From: Paenibacillus sp. FSL H7-0326
Lineage (GTDB): Bacteria > Bacillota > Bacilli > Paenibacillales > Paenibacillaceae
Direction of reading: 5' to 3'
Assembly: GCF_001955535.1 (NCBI RefSeq)
Contig: NZ_MPVN01000001.1
Location: 806,001 to 870,000, forward strand
DNA: 64,000 nt
Below the pieces are notes generated by a model. That model did no database searches. It saw nothing but the letters and a program-made list of their open reading frames with translations, and was not told the DNA's origin. Position 1 is the stretch's first letter, and each line of letters opens with the position of its first letter. Position numbers and translations under genes: made by a program. Below, one piece after another: positions 1-8,514 of this stretch.

Positions 1-27
1 ATTAAACCATTTAACTGTACCTTTCAA
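1..27 (-). CDS. Cold-shock protein (CspA family), N-terminal fragment
   Basis: Only the first nine codons lie in the window, read from position 27 leftward: M-K-G-T-V-K-W-F-N from a TTG start. This is the hallmark N-terminus of CspA/CspB RNA-chaperone cold-shock proteins, which bind single-stranded nucleic acids through an OB fold. A perfect AGGAGG ribosome site sits at 36-41, eight bases upstream of the TTG. A strong housekeeping promoter lies further upstream at 73-101. The gene continues beyond the window edge, so length and RNP motifs cannot be checked. Confidence 0.85.
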
Positions 28-49
28 ATGAACAACCTCCTAAAAATGC

Positions 50-101
50 CGCCATCTATGGCGAATATCTACATTATACTTTATTGATTTTTACTTTGCA
101 A
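50..101 (-). promoter_or_regulatory. Promoter and 5' leader of the cold-shock gene
   Basis: On the minus strand a -35 TTGCAA (96-101) and a perfect -10 TATAAT (73-78) are separated by 17 bases, which predicts a start near position 66 and a leader of about 40 bases. The leader contains a small hairpin, CGCCA-TCTA-TGGCG (50-63), just before the ribosome site. Leader structures commonly control csp genes; a role for this hairpin is inferred only. Confidence 0.7.
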
Positions 102-190
102 TTAAACTTTTTCGGTTTCCGTAAAATAATTTGCTTTGGCATCAAGGGTAAGGTATCATTTTACCAAAACCGCAAATTGGAGAAATGCAC

Positions 191-424
191 ATGATTAAAA
201 AACATCAAATATACAAAAAAGACAAGTGGAATATGATGACTGTAGAGGTTCAGGGACGTTACCTCGTTCTTCGTGAAATCTCAGATCAATGGGGCGAGGA
301 AACCCACACCTTTATGAGCAGACCCGCACTTATGCAATGGGCTGAGAACCGTTTTCCTAAGGAGAACTATACCGATAATGAAGAAGAATGGATCGAGATT
401 ATGAAAGCCTTCAAAGAGGTGTAA
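191..424 (+). CDS. Hypothetical small protein, 77 aa
   Basis: I do not recognise the family. The protein is soluble, charged and rich in Trp and Glu, with no membrane segment or signal peptide. The start at 191 is preferred over the ATG at 185 because the GGAGA ribosome site at 179-183 is seven bases from 191 and only one base from 185. The stop lies just before the next small gene, whose ribosome site (GAGGTG, 416-421) is inside this coding region, so the two are probably cotranscribed and translationally coupled. Confidence 0.65.
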   Translation: MIKKHQIYKKDKWNMMTVEVQGRYLVLREISDQWGEETHTFMSRPALMQWAENRFPKENYTDNEEEWIEIMKAFKEV

Positions 425-430
425 CTATAA

Positions 431-613
431 ATGGATGTTGGCATGAGCTATGTCATTTTTATTGTTGCGGCCTTCTTGCTGGGCTTTGTCATTATCACGA
501 AGAGAGACAGTATACCCGATAAGCTGCGGCGACCGCTTGCCATCGCTGCCTTGTTAATGGTCGTGCTCGCTTTTATCCTCATTGTATACAGCATGGTATC
601 ACTCGGGAGCTAA
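431..613 (+). CDS. Small membrane protein, 60 aa, two transmembrane segments
   Basis: Two hydrophobic helices are visible (about residues 5-22 and 35-57) joined by a short positively charged loop (KRDSIPDKLRR), which predicts a hairpin in the membrane with the loop facing the cytoplasm. No family is recognised. It starts six bases after the stop of the preceding 77-residue protein and uses a ribosome site inside that gene, so the two form a small operon. No terminator is obvious before pepF. Confidence 0.6.
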   Translation: MDVGMSYVIFIVAAFLLGFVIITKRDSIPDKLRRPLAIAALLMVVLAFILIVYSMVSLGS

Positions 614-721
614 CCTCTGAATTTCAGATTGGTCATATACATAAGCTCCCTTTCAAATATTTCAGTATCATGTCGGTCATACTAAGCGTTAGTGCCTTAA
701 TTATAAGGAGGATACGCTCTA

Positions 722-2641
722 GTGAATGCGAGAAGAACCATCTCCATTGCTGTCATTGCTGTATGCATCTTGTCTCAGACCGCTTCAGCCTATGCACAGA
801 CTGACCGACCTGAACCGTCGTTATCGTATAATCATCAAAGGAGGATGAATATGAGTAAAGTGTTAAAACGCAGTGAAGTACCTGTAGAGAACCAGTGGAA
901 ACTAAGTGATATTTTCGAGAGTCAAGCTGCCTGGGACAAGGAATATGAAGAAGTCAAGAAGCTGGCTCAGCAGGCTGGGGAATATCAAGGGAAGCTGAAT
1001 AATGAGAACAGCATAAAGTCCTGCTTCGAGCTGGAGGATGACATTTCACTCAAGACCGAGCGTTTGTACGTGTACGCTCATATGCATCATGATGAAGATA
1101 CAGCCGATCCTACATATCAATCCCTTCTGCAAAAAGCAAAAAAATTAAGTGTTCAGGTCAGCGAGTCCCTGTCGTTTGTTGTGCCGGAAATTCTGGCGCT
1201 GCCCGAGGATCAACTAGACGCATTTATTGCCAGCCCTACACTCAAACCATTTAAATTTACGCTCGTTGAGATGAAACGTGAGAAGGCACATGTTCTATCC
1301 AAGACAGAGGAAGCGCTGCTTGCACAAGTCGGCAACCTGTCTCAGGCACCGCAAACGATCTTTGGCATGCTGAACAATGCAGATATGAAATTTCCGAAGA
1401 TCAAGGATGAGAACGGCAATGAAGTGGATCTCACTCACGGCAGCTACATTCAGTTTCTTGAGAGCCCAAATAGGGAAGTCCGGGAACGCGCATTCAAGGC
1501 AGTGTACAGCACCTACGCCAAGAACAAGAATACAATTGCCGCTACACTGAATGCGAATGTAAACAAAAATATATTCTATTCCACAGTACGTAAATATCCT
1601 TCCGTCATGGAAATGTCTCTATACGGGGACAACATTCCGAAGGAAGTGTATACGAACCTGATCGATACCATTCATGAGAGTCTGCCCCTTCTGCATCGTT
1701 ATATGAATTTGCGTAAAAAGCTGCTGGGTACCGACGATCTCCATATGTATGATCTGTTCGCACCACTGGTCGAGGAATACAAGATGGACATCACCTATGA
1801 TGAAGCCAAGAAAACAGTTAAAGAAAGTCTGAAGCCGCTTGGAGAAGAGTACTTGACTGCACTTCAGGAAGGCTATGATAACGGCTGGATCGACGTATAT
1901 GAGAATGAGAACAAACGTACAGGTGCATACAGCTGGGGTGCTTACGGCACTCACCCTTACGTGCTGCTGAATCATAAGGATAATCTGAACAGCATGTTTA
2001 CTCTGACGCATGAGATGGGTCATGCGCTGCACTCCTATTTCTCAGACAAAGCTCTGAAATACAGAGATGCACAGTACACCATCTTCCTTGCAGAGGTCGC
2101 TTCTACAACAAACGAGGCATTGCTAATGGATTATCTCCTTAACAAATCAACAGATCCCAAAGAGAAGCTGTATCTGCTGACCTATTATGCGGATCAATTC
2201 CGTACTACGGTGTTCCGTCAAACGATGTTTGCTGAATTTGAGAAAATCATTCATGAGCGGGCAGAACAAGGGGAATCTCTGACTCCTCAATTGCTGTCTG
2301 AAATATACTATGATCTGAACAAAAAGTATCATGGTGAAGGAATGGTCGTGGACCAGGATATTGAGATGGAATGGGCTCGTATTCCTCACTTCTATACCAG
2401 CTTCTACGTTTATAAATACGCAACAGGCTTCTCAGCAGCGACCAGCTTTGCGAAGCAAATTCTAGAAGAAGGCGAGCCGGCTGTTGATCGCTATCTCGGC
2501 TTCCTGAAGAGCGGCGGCAGTGACTATTCAATCAATATTCTGGAGAAAGCCGGCGTAGATATGTCCTCTCCAGAGCCAATTCGTGAAGCTATGACTGTGT
2601 TCGAAGATGTTATATCGCAAATGGAGCAGCTTACTAAATAA
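722..2641 (+). CDS. pepF: Oligoendopeptidase F (M3 family), with possible signal-peptide-bearing long form
   Basis: Zinc metallopeptidase that cleaves short peptides. The HEMGH active-site motif is at residues 387-391 counted from the ATG at 851, followed by the distal Glu-containing helix of M3 enzymes. The conventional start is 851 (596 aa, normal for PepF), with a perfect AAAGGAGG six bases upstream. An in-frame GTG at 722 has its own AAGGAGG (705-711) and adds 43 residues resembling a Sec signal peptide: NARR n-region, a hydrophobic core, and a SAYAQ cleavage site. I give the long limits so that both forms are covered. A hairpin at 2657-2682 follows the gene, and an M42 peptidase lies downstream on the same strand. 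Confidence 0.9.
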   Translation: MNARRTISIAVIAVCILSQTASAYAQTDRPEPSLSYNHQRRMNMSKVLKRSEVPVENQWKLSDIFESQAAWDKEYEEVKKLAQQAGEYQGKLNNENSIKSCFELEDDISLKTERLYVYAHMHHDEDTADPTYQSLLQKAKKLSVQVSESLSFVVPEILALPEDQLDAFIASPTLKPFKFTLVEMKREKAHVLSKTEEALLAQVGNLSQAPQTIFGMLNNADMKFPKIKDENGNEVDLTHGSYIQFLESPNREVRERAFKAVYSTYAKNKNTIAATLNANVNKNIFYSTVRKYPSVMEMSLYGDNIPKEVYTNLIDTIHESLPLLHRYMNLRKKLLGTDDLHMYDLFAPLVEEYKMDITYDEAKKTVKESLKPLGEEYLTALQEGYDNGWIDVYENENKRTGAYSWGAYGTHPYVLLNHKDNLNSMFTLTHEMGHALHSYFSDKALKYRDAQYTIFLAEVASTTNEALLMDYLLNKSTDPKEKLYLLTYYADQFRTTVFRQTMFAEFEKIIHERAEQGESLTPQLLSEIYYDLNKKYHGEGMVVDQDIEMEWARIPHFYTSFYVYKYATGFSAATSFAKQILEEGEPAVDRYLGFLKSGGSDYSINILEKAGVDMSSPEPIREAMTVFEDVISQMEQLTK

Positions 2642-2656
2642 AGCTTCAATCCTATG

Positions 2657-2682
2657 ATCCCTTGCCCATATCGGCAAGGGAT
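2657..2682 (+). terminator. Hairpin after pepF
   Basis: The ten-base arms ATCCCTTGCC and GGCAAGGGAT are separated by six bases and followed by a poor T-tract (TTGATTAT). It is probably a weak or partial terminator between pepF and the M42 peptidase gene. Confidence 0.5.
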
Positions 2683-2717
2683 TTGATTATGTACACATGA
2701 AGGAGAGATCTCGGACG

Positions 2718-3755
2718 ATGACAATTCAAATGAATGAGCAATACACACTGGATTTGTTAAAAAAGCTGTTGGAGACACCTAGTCCCAGCGGCTTTACTCA
2801 CCACATTATGGAGCTGATGGAAGCCGAAACAAAAAGTTTAGATGCCGCTTATGAAAGAAATGCCAAAGGTGGACTCATCATTACTATGCCTGGAGAAGAC
2901 AACAGTCGTACCATCGCGCTAAGTGCACATGTAGATACGCTAGGCGCAATGGTCCGTTCGGTTACAAATCACGGCACACTGAAGCTCACTTCAATCGGAG
3001 GCTTCATGATGCAATCCATTGAAAATGAATACTGTCAAATTCATACTCGCAGCGGTAAAGTATACACCGGTACTATTATGTCTACTCAGCCATCCGTACA
3101 CGTGTACAGTGGAGCAAGAGATTTCAAACGTGAAGAGAGCGTAATGGAAATTCGAATTGATGAAGTGGTCGAGAGTAAACAGGATGTGCTTCAGCTCGGG
3201 ATCGCGGTGGGTGATTTCATTTCTTTTAACCCCCGTGTAGAATTCACACCTAGCGGTTATATCAAATCCAGACATCTTGACGATAAAGCCAGTATCGCTG
3301 CCTTGTTTGCCCTGCTTGAATCCACAAAGCGTGAAGGCTGGAAGCCTCGGCATCAGGTTAAATTACTGATCAGCAATTACGAAGAAGTCGGACATGGAAC
3401 GGCTTATATCCCTTCGGATATCGACGAGATGATTGCGGTTGACATGGGTGCGATGGGTGACGATTTAAGCTGTAAGGAGACCGATGTATCCATCTGTGCC
3501 AAGGACTCCTCCGGTCCATATGATTATGAGATGACGACCCGTCTGATCGAGCTGGCTAAGAGTGCCGACATTCCATATGCCGTGGATATTTACCCTCACT
3601 ATGGTTCTGATGCATCTGCTGCACTGCGTGGAGGCAACAATATACGAGCAGCTCTGGTTGGTCCAGGTGTACATGCTTCTCATGCGATGGAGAGAACGCA
3701 TAAGCAGGCTGTTCTGAATACAGCCCGACTGCTAGGAGCATACATTACCAGCTAA
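2718..3755 (+). CDS. M42 family metallopeptidase (glutamyl aminopeptidase/deblocking type)
   Basis: Cytoplasmic di-metal aminopeptidase of the M42 family (PepA/FrvX/YsdC-like), 345 aa. Candidate metal ligands and catalytic residues are visible in the family order: His71 in SAHVDTLG, Asp188 in RHLDDKAS, Glu222-Glu223 in EEVGHG, Asp242 in VDMGAM, and a C-terminal GVHASHAMERTH segment with the last His ligand. The ATG at 2718 is chosen because AAGGAGA (2700-2706) precedes it; the upstream ATG at 2697 has no ribosome site. It follows pepF, so the two peptidases may act together in peptide turnover. Substrate is not predictable from sequence. Confidence 0.88.
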   Translation: MTIQMNEQYTLDLLKKLLETPSPSGFTHHIMELMEAETKSLDAAYERNAKGGLIITMPGEDNSRTIALSAHVDTLGAMVRSVTNHGTLKLTSIGGFMMQSIENEYCQIHTRSGKVYTGTIMSTQPSVHVYSGARDFKREESVMEIRIDEVVESKQDVLQLGIAVGDFISFNPRVEFTPSGYIKSRHLDDKASIAALFALLESTKREGWKPRHQVKLLISNYEEVGHGTAYIPSDIDEMIAVDMGAMGDDLSCKETDVSICAKDSSGPYDYEMTTRLIELAKSADIPYAVDIYPHYGSDASAALRGGNNIRAALVGPGVHASHAMERTHKQAVLNTARLLGAYITS

Positions 3756-3794
3756 TTGGATATACCAGAACAAATTCATTCATTCGTTAAAATA

Positions 3795-3842
3795 GAAGGA
3801 CTCGCCGCAGACCTGTCTTGGGTCTATATCGGCGAGTCCTTC
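3795..3842. terminator. Convergent hairpin between the M42 peptidase and the coiled-coil gene
   Basis: The twelve-base arms AAGGACTCGCCG (3796-3807) and CGGCGAGTCCTT (3830-3841) can form in both transcripts. It lies in the convergent intergenic region and can serve either gene. Confidence 0.7.
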
Positions 3843-3883
3843 TTAAATATAACTAAATCGGTCTCATCATCAGCAGCTGCCAG

Positions 3884-4822
3884 CTATTCAGCCTCTTCAA
3901 CAAAGCTTCTTCGCTCCTGCTGCAACTTATCAAGTTCAAGCTTGAGACTGTCTCTTGTGGAAGATAGGGACGACAGGACACGTTCAACCTCCCTCACGCC
4001 CCGGCCAACCTGCTCTTTACCTTCATTAATTTTATTTTGTACCAGCCAATCTGTGAAGAAGCCATCCAGAAAATAATCAGCAAAGCTCAGCATACCGTCA
4101 ATCTTTAACTGACCTTGAATGGATAGATCTACATCTCTCAGCTCTTCCTGAAACTCACGCAAATGATATTGTGCAGAATGCACATGAGATTCAGCTTCAT
4201 CCACACGACTATGCTTAATATAGGTCGAGAATGCTCCCCCGCCGAGCATATCATAGGTTCCCCAATTTCCGGCGGAACGGAGTGCTTCCTCAGCCTCATG
4301 AAGACTATGCAGCACTCTATGTCCTGCCCTCTCTGCTTCATCAACCTCTTTGATCTGACCCTTCAGCTTAGCTTCGTGCTCAAGCGAGGTTAGAATGAAT
4401 GGAGAGGTATCCAGCAGGGTATCCTGCTTCTTATTCATCAGCTGCTCATATTCCTGCTCCCAGTTCTGCCACTCTGACAATGCGGCCAGCTCTTCGCTTG
4501 CGACTGTCATTTGCTGACGGATGTTGTTCAAGGCATGGACAGCTTCGTCATACCGTCCTTTGCTCTCGAGAAGCTCAGCCTCTTCCTTTTCCAGCCTTTG
4601 CTCTTTTTTTCCTACAATGCTGTAGAATACAGAAGAAATTGAGGTACGAGTCAGCGCATCTACATCCTTTTGTTCTGCAGCCAGATGCACTTTACGTCCT
4701 GCCACCAACTCTTCTTTTTGCTGCTCAAGCTCTCTCAAATGGTCAAGTCTGGAATTCCATTTAGACAAGAGCCTTCCCTTTTCCTTCAGAAATGCCAGTC
4801 GCTCATTCACTTCCTGGTACAT
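3884..4822 (-). CDS. Coiled-coil protein of unknown function, 312 aa
   Basis: Almost the entire sequence is predicted heptad-rich coiled coil: charged Glu/Lys/Gln/Leu stretches at about residues 5-130, 140-185 and 205-305. A conspicuous Gly-rich break, GNWGTYDMLGGG, lies near residue 190. There is no signal peptide or transmembrane helix. I recognise the layout as a conserved hypothetical of Firmicutes but know no function. It lies 27 bases downstream of the ABC-F ATPase gene on the same strand, so the two are likely cotranscribed. A role as a cytoplasmic scaffold would be only a guess. Confidence 0.75.
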   Translation of the reverse strand: MYQEVNERLAFLKEKGRLLSKWNSRLDHLRELEQQKEELVAGRKVHLAAEQKDVDALTRTSISSVFYSIVGKKEQRLEKEEAELLESKGRYDEAVHALNNIRQQMTVASEELAALSEWQNWEQEYEQLMNKKQDTLLDTSPFILTSLEHEAKLKGQIKEVDEAERAGHRVLHSLHEAEEALRSAGNWGTYDMLGGGAFSTYIKHSRVDEAESHVHSAQYHLREFQEELRDVDLSIQGQLKIDGMLSFADYFLDGFFTDWLVQNKINEGKEQVGRGVREVERVLSSLSSTRDSLKLELDKLQQERRSFVEEAE

Positions 4823-4849
4823 AGACTCCTCCTGTTCGATATCCGTCGT

Positions 4850-6778
4850 TTACTTCTTGCTAAGCTCAATTTGCTCCGCAAGCTCATTAAGATAAGTCCA
4901 GCGTTCCATCAAGTATTCAAGATGCCCCTCTGTTTCGGCCTGCTCTTTCATAAGCTCCTGAAGCCTGGAAGCATCACTGAATGCTTCCTCCATCTGTGCA
5001 GTAATCCTCTCAAGCTTACTCTCAGTCTCCTCAATCTGGCTGTCTATGAGTTCATATTCACGTTGTTCCTTGAAGCTGAATTTCAGCTTCACTTTAGGGG
5101 GCTCTGGTGCAGCTGACGAAGATGAATCGGGCTTCACTGCCTCTTCCTTTTTGCCAATCGGCTTTTGCTGATTGTGTGCGTTTTTAGACAGCCACTCGGC
5201 ATATTCCGAATAGTTCCCTACATGCACGCGTACCTGACCTTCTCCTTCGAAAGCAAGGACTTTATCTACCGTCCGGTCAAGGAAATACCGGTCATGGGAT
5301 ACCACGAATACAACACCCGGAAAATCATCCAGATACGCCTCAAGCACACTTAGCGTTTGAATATCCAGATCATTCGTCGGCTCATCCAAGAGCAGAACGT
5401 TAGGCGCAGACATTAACACACGGAGCAGATACAAACGGCGCTTCTCTCCTCCGGATAATCTTGAAATGTAAGTCCATTGAGCCGCAGGAGGGAATAAGAA
5501 TCGTTCCAGCATCTGTGCAGCAGTAATCGTCTCCCCTTCTCCGGTTCGGATCACTTCTGCTTCTTCTTTGATGTATTCAATGACCCTCAGATTCTCATCC
5601 ATCTCCTGATGTTCTTGAGTGAAATAGCCCAGCTTGACGGTAGGCCCAAGGATGATCTCACCGGCATCCGGCTGAATTCCACCTGCAATCATATTCAGCA
5701 GCGTAGATTTACCGGTTCCATTAGGGCCCACGATGCCAACACGATCCCCTGGCACCGCAATATAGCTAAGGTTCTCTACCAGCTTCTTGTGCTCTGTACG
5801 CTTGGTCAAGCCTTCAATTTCAAGAATTTTCTTGCCGAGCCGGGTTGATGCCACAGACATCTCCAGATTACCTGAACGCTGTACACCCTCCTGATCCTTT
5901 AACTGTTCATACCGGTCAATTCTTGCCTTCTGCTTCGTCGTTCTTGCCTTAGCTCCTCTACGGATCCACGCGAGCTCATTTCGCAGTAAATTCTGGCGCT
6001 TCTGTTCAGAAGACGCTTCTCTTTCTTCACGCTCTGCCTTGAGCTCAAGAAACCTGGTGTAATTCGCTTCATAACGAAACAAACGGCCATAATCCAGCTC
6101 CAGCATCACATTAGCCACACGATCAAGGAAGTAACGATCATGCGTAATCATGAGTAGTGCACCGCGGCGCTTCTGCAAGTACTGTTCGAGCCATTCCACT
6201 GAATCATTATCAATGTGGTTCGTTGGCTCATCCAGAATGAGCAGATCCGAAGGATGGATAAGTGCCGCCGCCAGAGCTACTCTTTTGCGCTGTCCACCAG
6301 ATAATGAGCCCATTCTCGCATCATATTGCGTAATCCCCAGCTTGGATAGAATGGTTTTTGCCTCACTCTCAAGCTGCCAGGCATCATAGGCTTCCATTTG
6401 CTCACTCCGCTTTGTAAGCCGCTGAAGTAAAGCTTCATCGCTCGGTTTGAGCGCGAGCAGCTCCATCGTTTCCATATAATCACGAACGGCTTGCATTTGA
6501 GGTGTATCCCCTTGAAACACTTGCTGCAGAACAGTCATATCTGAATCGAAGTCGGGATTTTGGGCAAGCATTTGAACCCTTACTTGATTACCAATCGCAA
6601 TATTTCCTTCATCCGGCTGTTCAAGCCCCGCAATAACGCGAAGAAAGGTCGATTTACCTGTGCCGTTAACACCTACAATCCCAATCTTGTCCTGATCGCT
6701 CATTCCAAAGGATGCATTCTTGAAGAGAATTTTCTCTCCATAGCTTTTAGATAAATTCTCAACTGTCATTATATTCAT
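4850..6778 (-). CDS. ABC-F family ATPase (Uup/YfmR-like)
   Basis: Soluble protein of 642 aa with two ABC cassettes in tandem and no membrane domain. The first Walker A is GVNGTGKST (residues 36-44), with signature LSGGQ and Walker B LLILDEPT. The second has GPNGTGKST, LSGGEKRR and LLLDEPT. A linker rich in Arg and Glu lies between them, and a C-terminal coiled coil (about residues 575-642) follows, as in Uup and B. subtilis YfmR. ABC-F proteins bind the ribosomal E site and relieve stalled or vacant ribosomes; some give antibiotic resistance. The C-terminal domain and length argue for the housekeeping Uup/YfmR group. Confidence 0.9.
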   Translation of the reverse strand: MNIMTVENLSKSYGEKILFKNASFGMSDQDKIGIVGVNGTGKSTFLRVIAGLEQPDEGNIAIGNQVRVQMLAQNPDFDSDMTVLQQVFQGDTPQMQAVRDYMETMELLALKPSDEALLQRLTKRSEQMEAYDAWQLESEAKTILSKLGITQYDARMGSLSGGQRKRVALAAALIHPSDLLILDEPTNHIDNDSVEWLEQYLQKRRGALLMITHDRYFLDRVANVMLELDYGRLFRYEANYTRFLELKAEREEREASSEQKRQNLLRNELAWIRRGAKARTTKQKARIDRYEQLKDQEGVQRSGNLEMSVASTRLGKKILEIEGLTKRTEHKKLVENLSYIAVPGDRVGIVGPNGTGKSTLLNMIAGGIQPDAGEIILGPTVKLGYFTQEHQEMDENLRVIEYIKEEAEVIRTGEGETITAAQMLERFLFPPAAQWTYISRLSGGEKRRLYLLRVLMSAPNVLLLDEPTNDLDIQTLSVLEAYLDDFPGVVFVVSHDRYFLDRTVDKVLAFEGEGQVRVHVGNYSEYAEWLSKNAHNQQKPIGKKEEAVKPDSSSSAAPEPPKVKLKFSFKEQREYELIDSQIEETESKLERITAQMEEAFSDASRLQELMKEQAETEGHLEYLMERWTYLNELAEQIELSKK

Positions 6779-6869
6779 ATCTATGTCCCTACTCTTTTCT
6801 ATGGATGGAATCCGTTTCTTTTAATACCTAATGATTCGATGATAAAACACAACTTGTGCCTGATGAAAT

Positions 6870-7685
6870 TTATAGTAATAACCATCCCAGCAGGATGGCG
6901 ATACCTCCACCGATGAGTGAGCTGAACAGATTGACCAGGTCATTACTCATCCAGTTGAGCCCCTTGCCCCGCACAGTATTCTGTCCGCAATGATGATGAA
7001 CTTCTACATCCTTGCCACAGACATTACAGTGATACATGCGCTGAATGGTCGCTCCCATCAGAGAATCGGCATACGCTCCTATGAAGCCGGATACCACTCC
7101 GATGATCGCAAATGCGATAAGTGCAGTCAATGAACCCTCTGCTCCAGAGCTTAATACCAGAAACAGATAAGCACATCCCCCAATCATTAGAGCTCCAGCT
7201 GCGGCAGCTGCATTCCCCGTTACGGTGACACCTCCCGATGACCCCGGAGGAATAATATTCCATGTTCTCACTGAACGAGGAGGCTTGGAGCTTAAGCTGC
7301 CGATCTCCGTTGCCCAGGTATCTGCCGTAACAGTCGCCATGATGCCGATAAAGGCATATATCCAAACCGGATCGGGAAATATGGCGTGCAGCAGAACCAG
7401 CACCATCCCAAGCCCGCCGTTCGCAAGTACTTGACCTGCATCCCGATTTCCTGTCTTTGCATACGATTGTTCGAGCTCCTGCTTCTCCCGCTTCTTGTAC
7501 TTGGATAGTACCGTCGACGTTATAAAGAAGAGAAGCAGCGTTCCAAACCACATGAGATCGCCTGCCCCATAATACACGGCACCCATGATAACCGCAGCTA
7601 TGCTGCCCGATAAAGTGAGCGACCGCTTGTAATATGCAGCACCGGCGACAAGGAATGCACACAGCGTTCCAATAATCCAATCCAT
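6870..7685 (-). CDS. DUF92 family integral membrane protein
   Basis: Protein of 271 aa with about seven hydrophobic helices. The conserved DUF92/TMEM19 core is visible: ADTWATEIGSLSS followed by a PPGSSGGVT loop. Plant relatives (VTE6) phosphorylate phytyl phosphate, but the bacterial role is not established, so no function is assigned. A cytosolic loop near residues 215-235 holds CNVCGKDVEVHHHCG, a possible metal site with Cys and His residues. The gene is transcribed alone, with about 170 bases to the next gene upstream. Confidence 0.8.
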   Translation of the reverse strand: MDWIIGTLCAFLVAGAAYYKRSLTLSGSIAAVIMGAVYYGAGDLMWFGTLLLFFITSTVLSKYKKREKQELEQSYAKTGNRDAGQVLANGGLGMVLVLLHAIFPDPVWIYAFIGIMATVTADTWATEIGSLSSKPPRSVRTWNIIPPGSSGGVTVTGNAAAAAGALMIGGCAYLFLVLSSGAEGSLTALIAFAIIGVVSGFIGAYADSLMGATIQRMYHCNVCGKDVEVHHHCGQNTVRGKGLNWMSNDLVNLFSSLIGGGIAILLGWLLL

Positions 7686-7749
7686 CTGCCGTCTCCTGAT
7701 TCTATAGTTATTTTAAATATAGTATACCATGTGCAGCCCGTGATATAGA

Positions 7750-7802
7750 CAAAAAGACACGTCATATACAATCCTGAGGAGGATTAGATAAGCGTGTCTA
7801 TA
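7750..7802 (-). terminator. Terminator of the FAH-family gene
   Basis: Read on the minus strand, AGACACG (7793-7799) pairs with CGTGTCT (7755-7761), with an inner stem AATCCT/AGGATT (7769-7784), followed by TTTTT. The nested stem plus T-run is a good intrinsic terminator for the gene ending at 7855. Confidence 0.75.
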
Positions 7803-7854
7803 ACTTCTTACAAGGATAACACAATAATTTCTTTAATTATTTCATAATTGTGCA

Positions 7855-8487
7855 TTAATAACGAACGATCACACTTCCCTTAGCTTCATCTGCCCAGGTC
7901 AACTCCAGTCGATCTCCTGGCTCAACAGGACCAACACCAGCCGGAGTTCCTGTAAATATAATATCCCCCGGTCCGAGTCCATAATGTTCGGATAGATAAT
8001 CCGCTATATTTTGAATGGTAAAAATCATGTCGCGAATGTTTCCGCGCTGCACTTCTTCCCCGTTCTTATTCAGTGTAAATTCGAAATCGGTTAAAGACTG
8101 AATAGATTGGACAGGCTCGAATTTGGAGATCGGAGCTGAATTTTTAAATCCCTTTGCTGCTGTCCATGGATGACCTTTTTGTTTGATCACAGACTGTACA
8201 TCACGCAGTGTAAAGTCGATTCCGAAAGCATAAGCGTCGATGACTTCATCAACATTTATACCGGGAGTATGGTCTGCTCCAATTCTCACAACCAGCTCTG
8301 CCTCATAATGGATCTCACCTCGGCCCCCTGGAAGAGTAAGCTCTTGATCTTCCATCAGAACGACCGCATGGGAGGGCTTCATAAATATCATAGGTTCGTC
8401 AGGTACTGCATTTCCTAGTTCTTCGGCGTGCAGGCGATAGTTGCGGCCAACACAATAGACATTTCTGATCTGTGAATTCATCTTCAT
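7855..8487 (-). CDS. Fumarylacetoacetate hydrolase family protein
   Basis: FAH/FAHD1-fold enzyme of 210 aa. The metal-binding Glu pair is in HYEAELVVRIG (about residues 59-69), with a downstream Asp in FGIDFTLRD. The C-terminal IIFTGTPAGVGPVEPGD loop is typical of acylpyruvases and 2-hydroxyhepta-2,4-diene-1,7-dioate isomerases. These enzymes cleave or decarboxylate beta-diketo acids such as oxaloacetate or acylpyruvates. The exact substrate cannot be told. The first ATG is used because AAAGGA stands five bases upstream. It shares strand with the glycerophosphodiesterase 27 bases upstream, but no catabolic partner genes surround it. Confidence 0.85.
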   Translation of the reverse strand: MKMNSQIRNVYCVGRNYRLHAEELGNAVPDEPMIFMKPSHAVVLMEDQELTLPGGRGEIHYEAELVVRIGADHTPGINVDEVIDAYAFGIDFTLRDVQSVIKQKGHPWTAAKGFKNSAPISKFEPVQSIQSLTDFEFTLNKNGEEVQRGNIRDMIFTIQNIADYLSEHYGLGPGDIIFTGTPAGVGPVEPGDRLELTWADEAKGSVIVRY

Positions 8488-8514
8488 CGTAATCCTTTCG
8501 CCTTAATGTCTAAT

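Noticed and set aside
1619..2032. Open frame of 137 codons antisense to pepF
   Set aside because: It lies wholly within the conserved PepF coding region, has no ribosome site and an unlikely composition (Cys/Ile/Val runs from the reverse of coding sequence).
3756..4076. Plus-strand frame right after the M42 gene
   Set aside because: It runs through the convergent terminator and then antisense to the coiled-coil gene; Ser-rich shadow translation.
7024..7680. 218-codon minus-strand frame
   Set aside because: It overlaps the DUF92 gene on the same strand in another frame; Cys/Arg/His-rich with no membrane pattern, while the DUF92 frame matches a known family.
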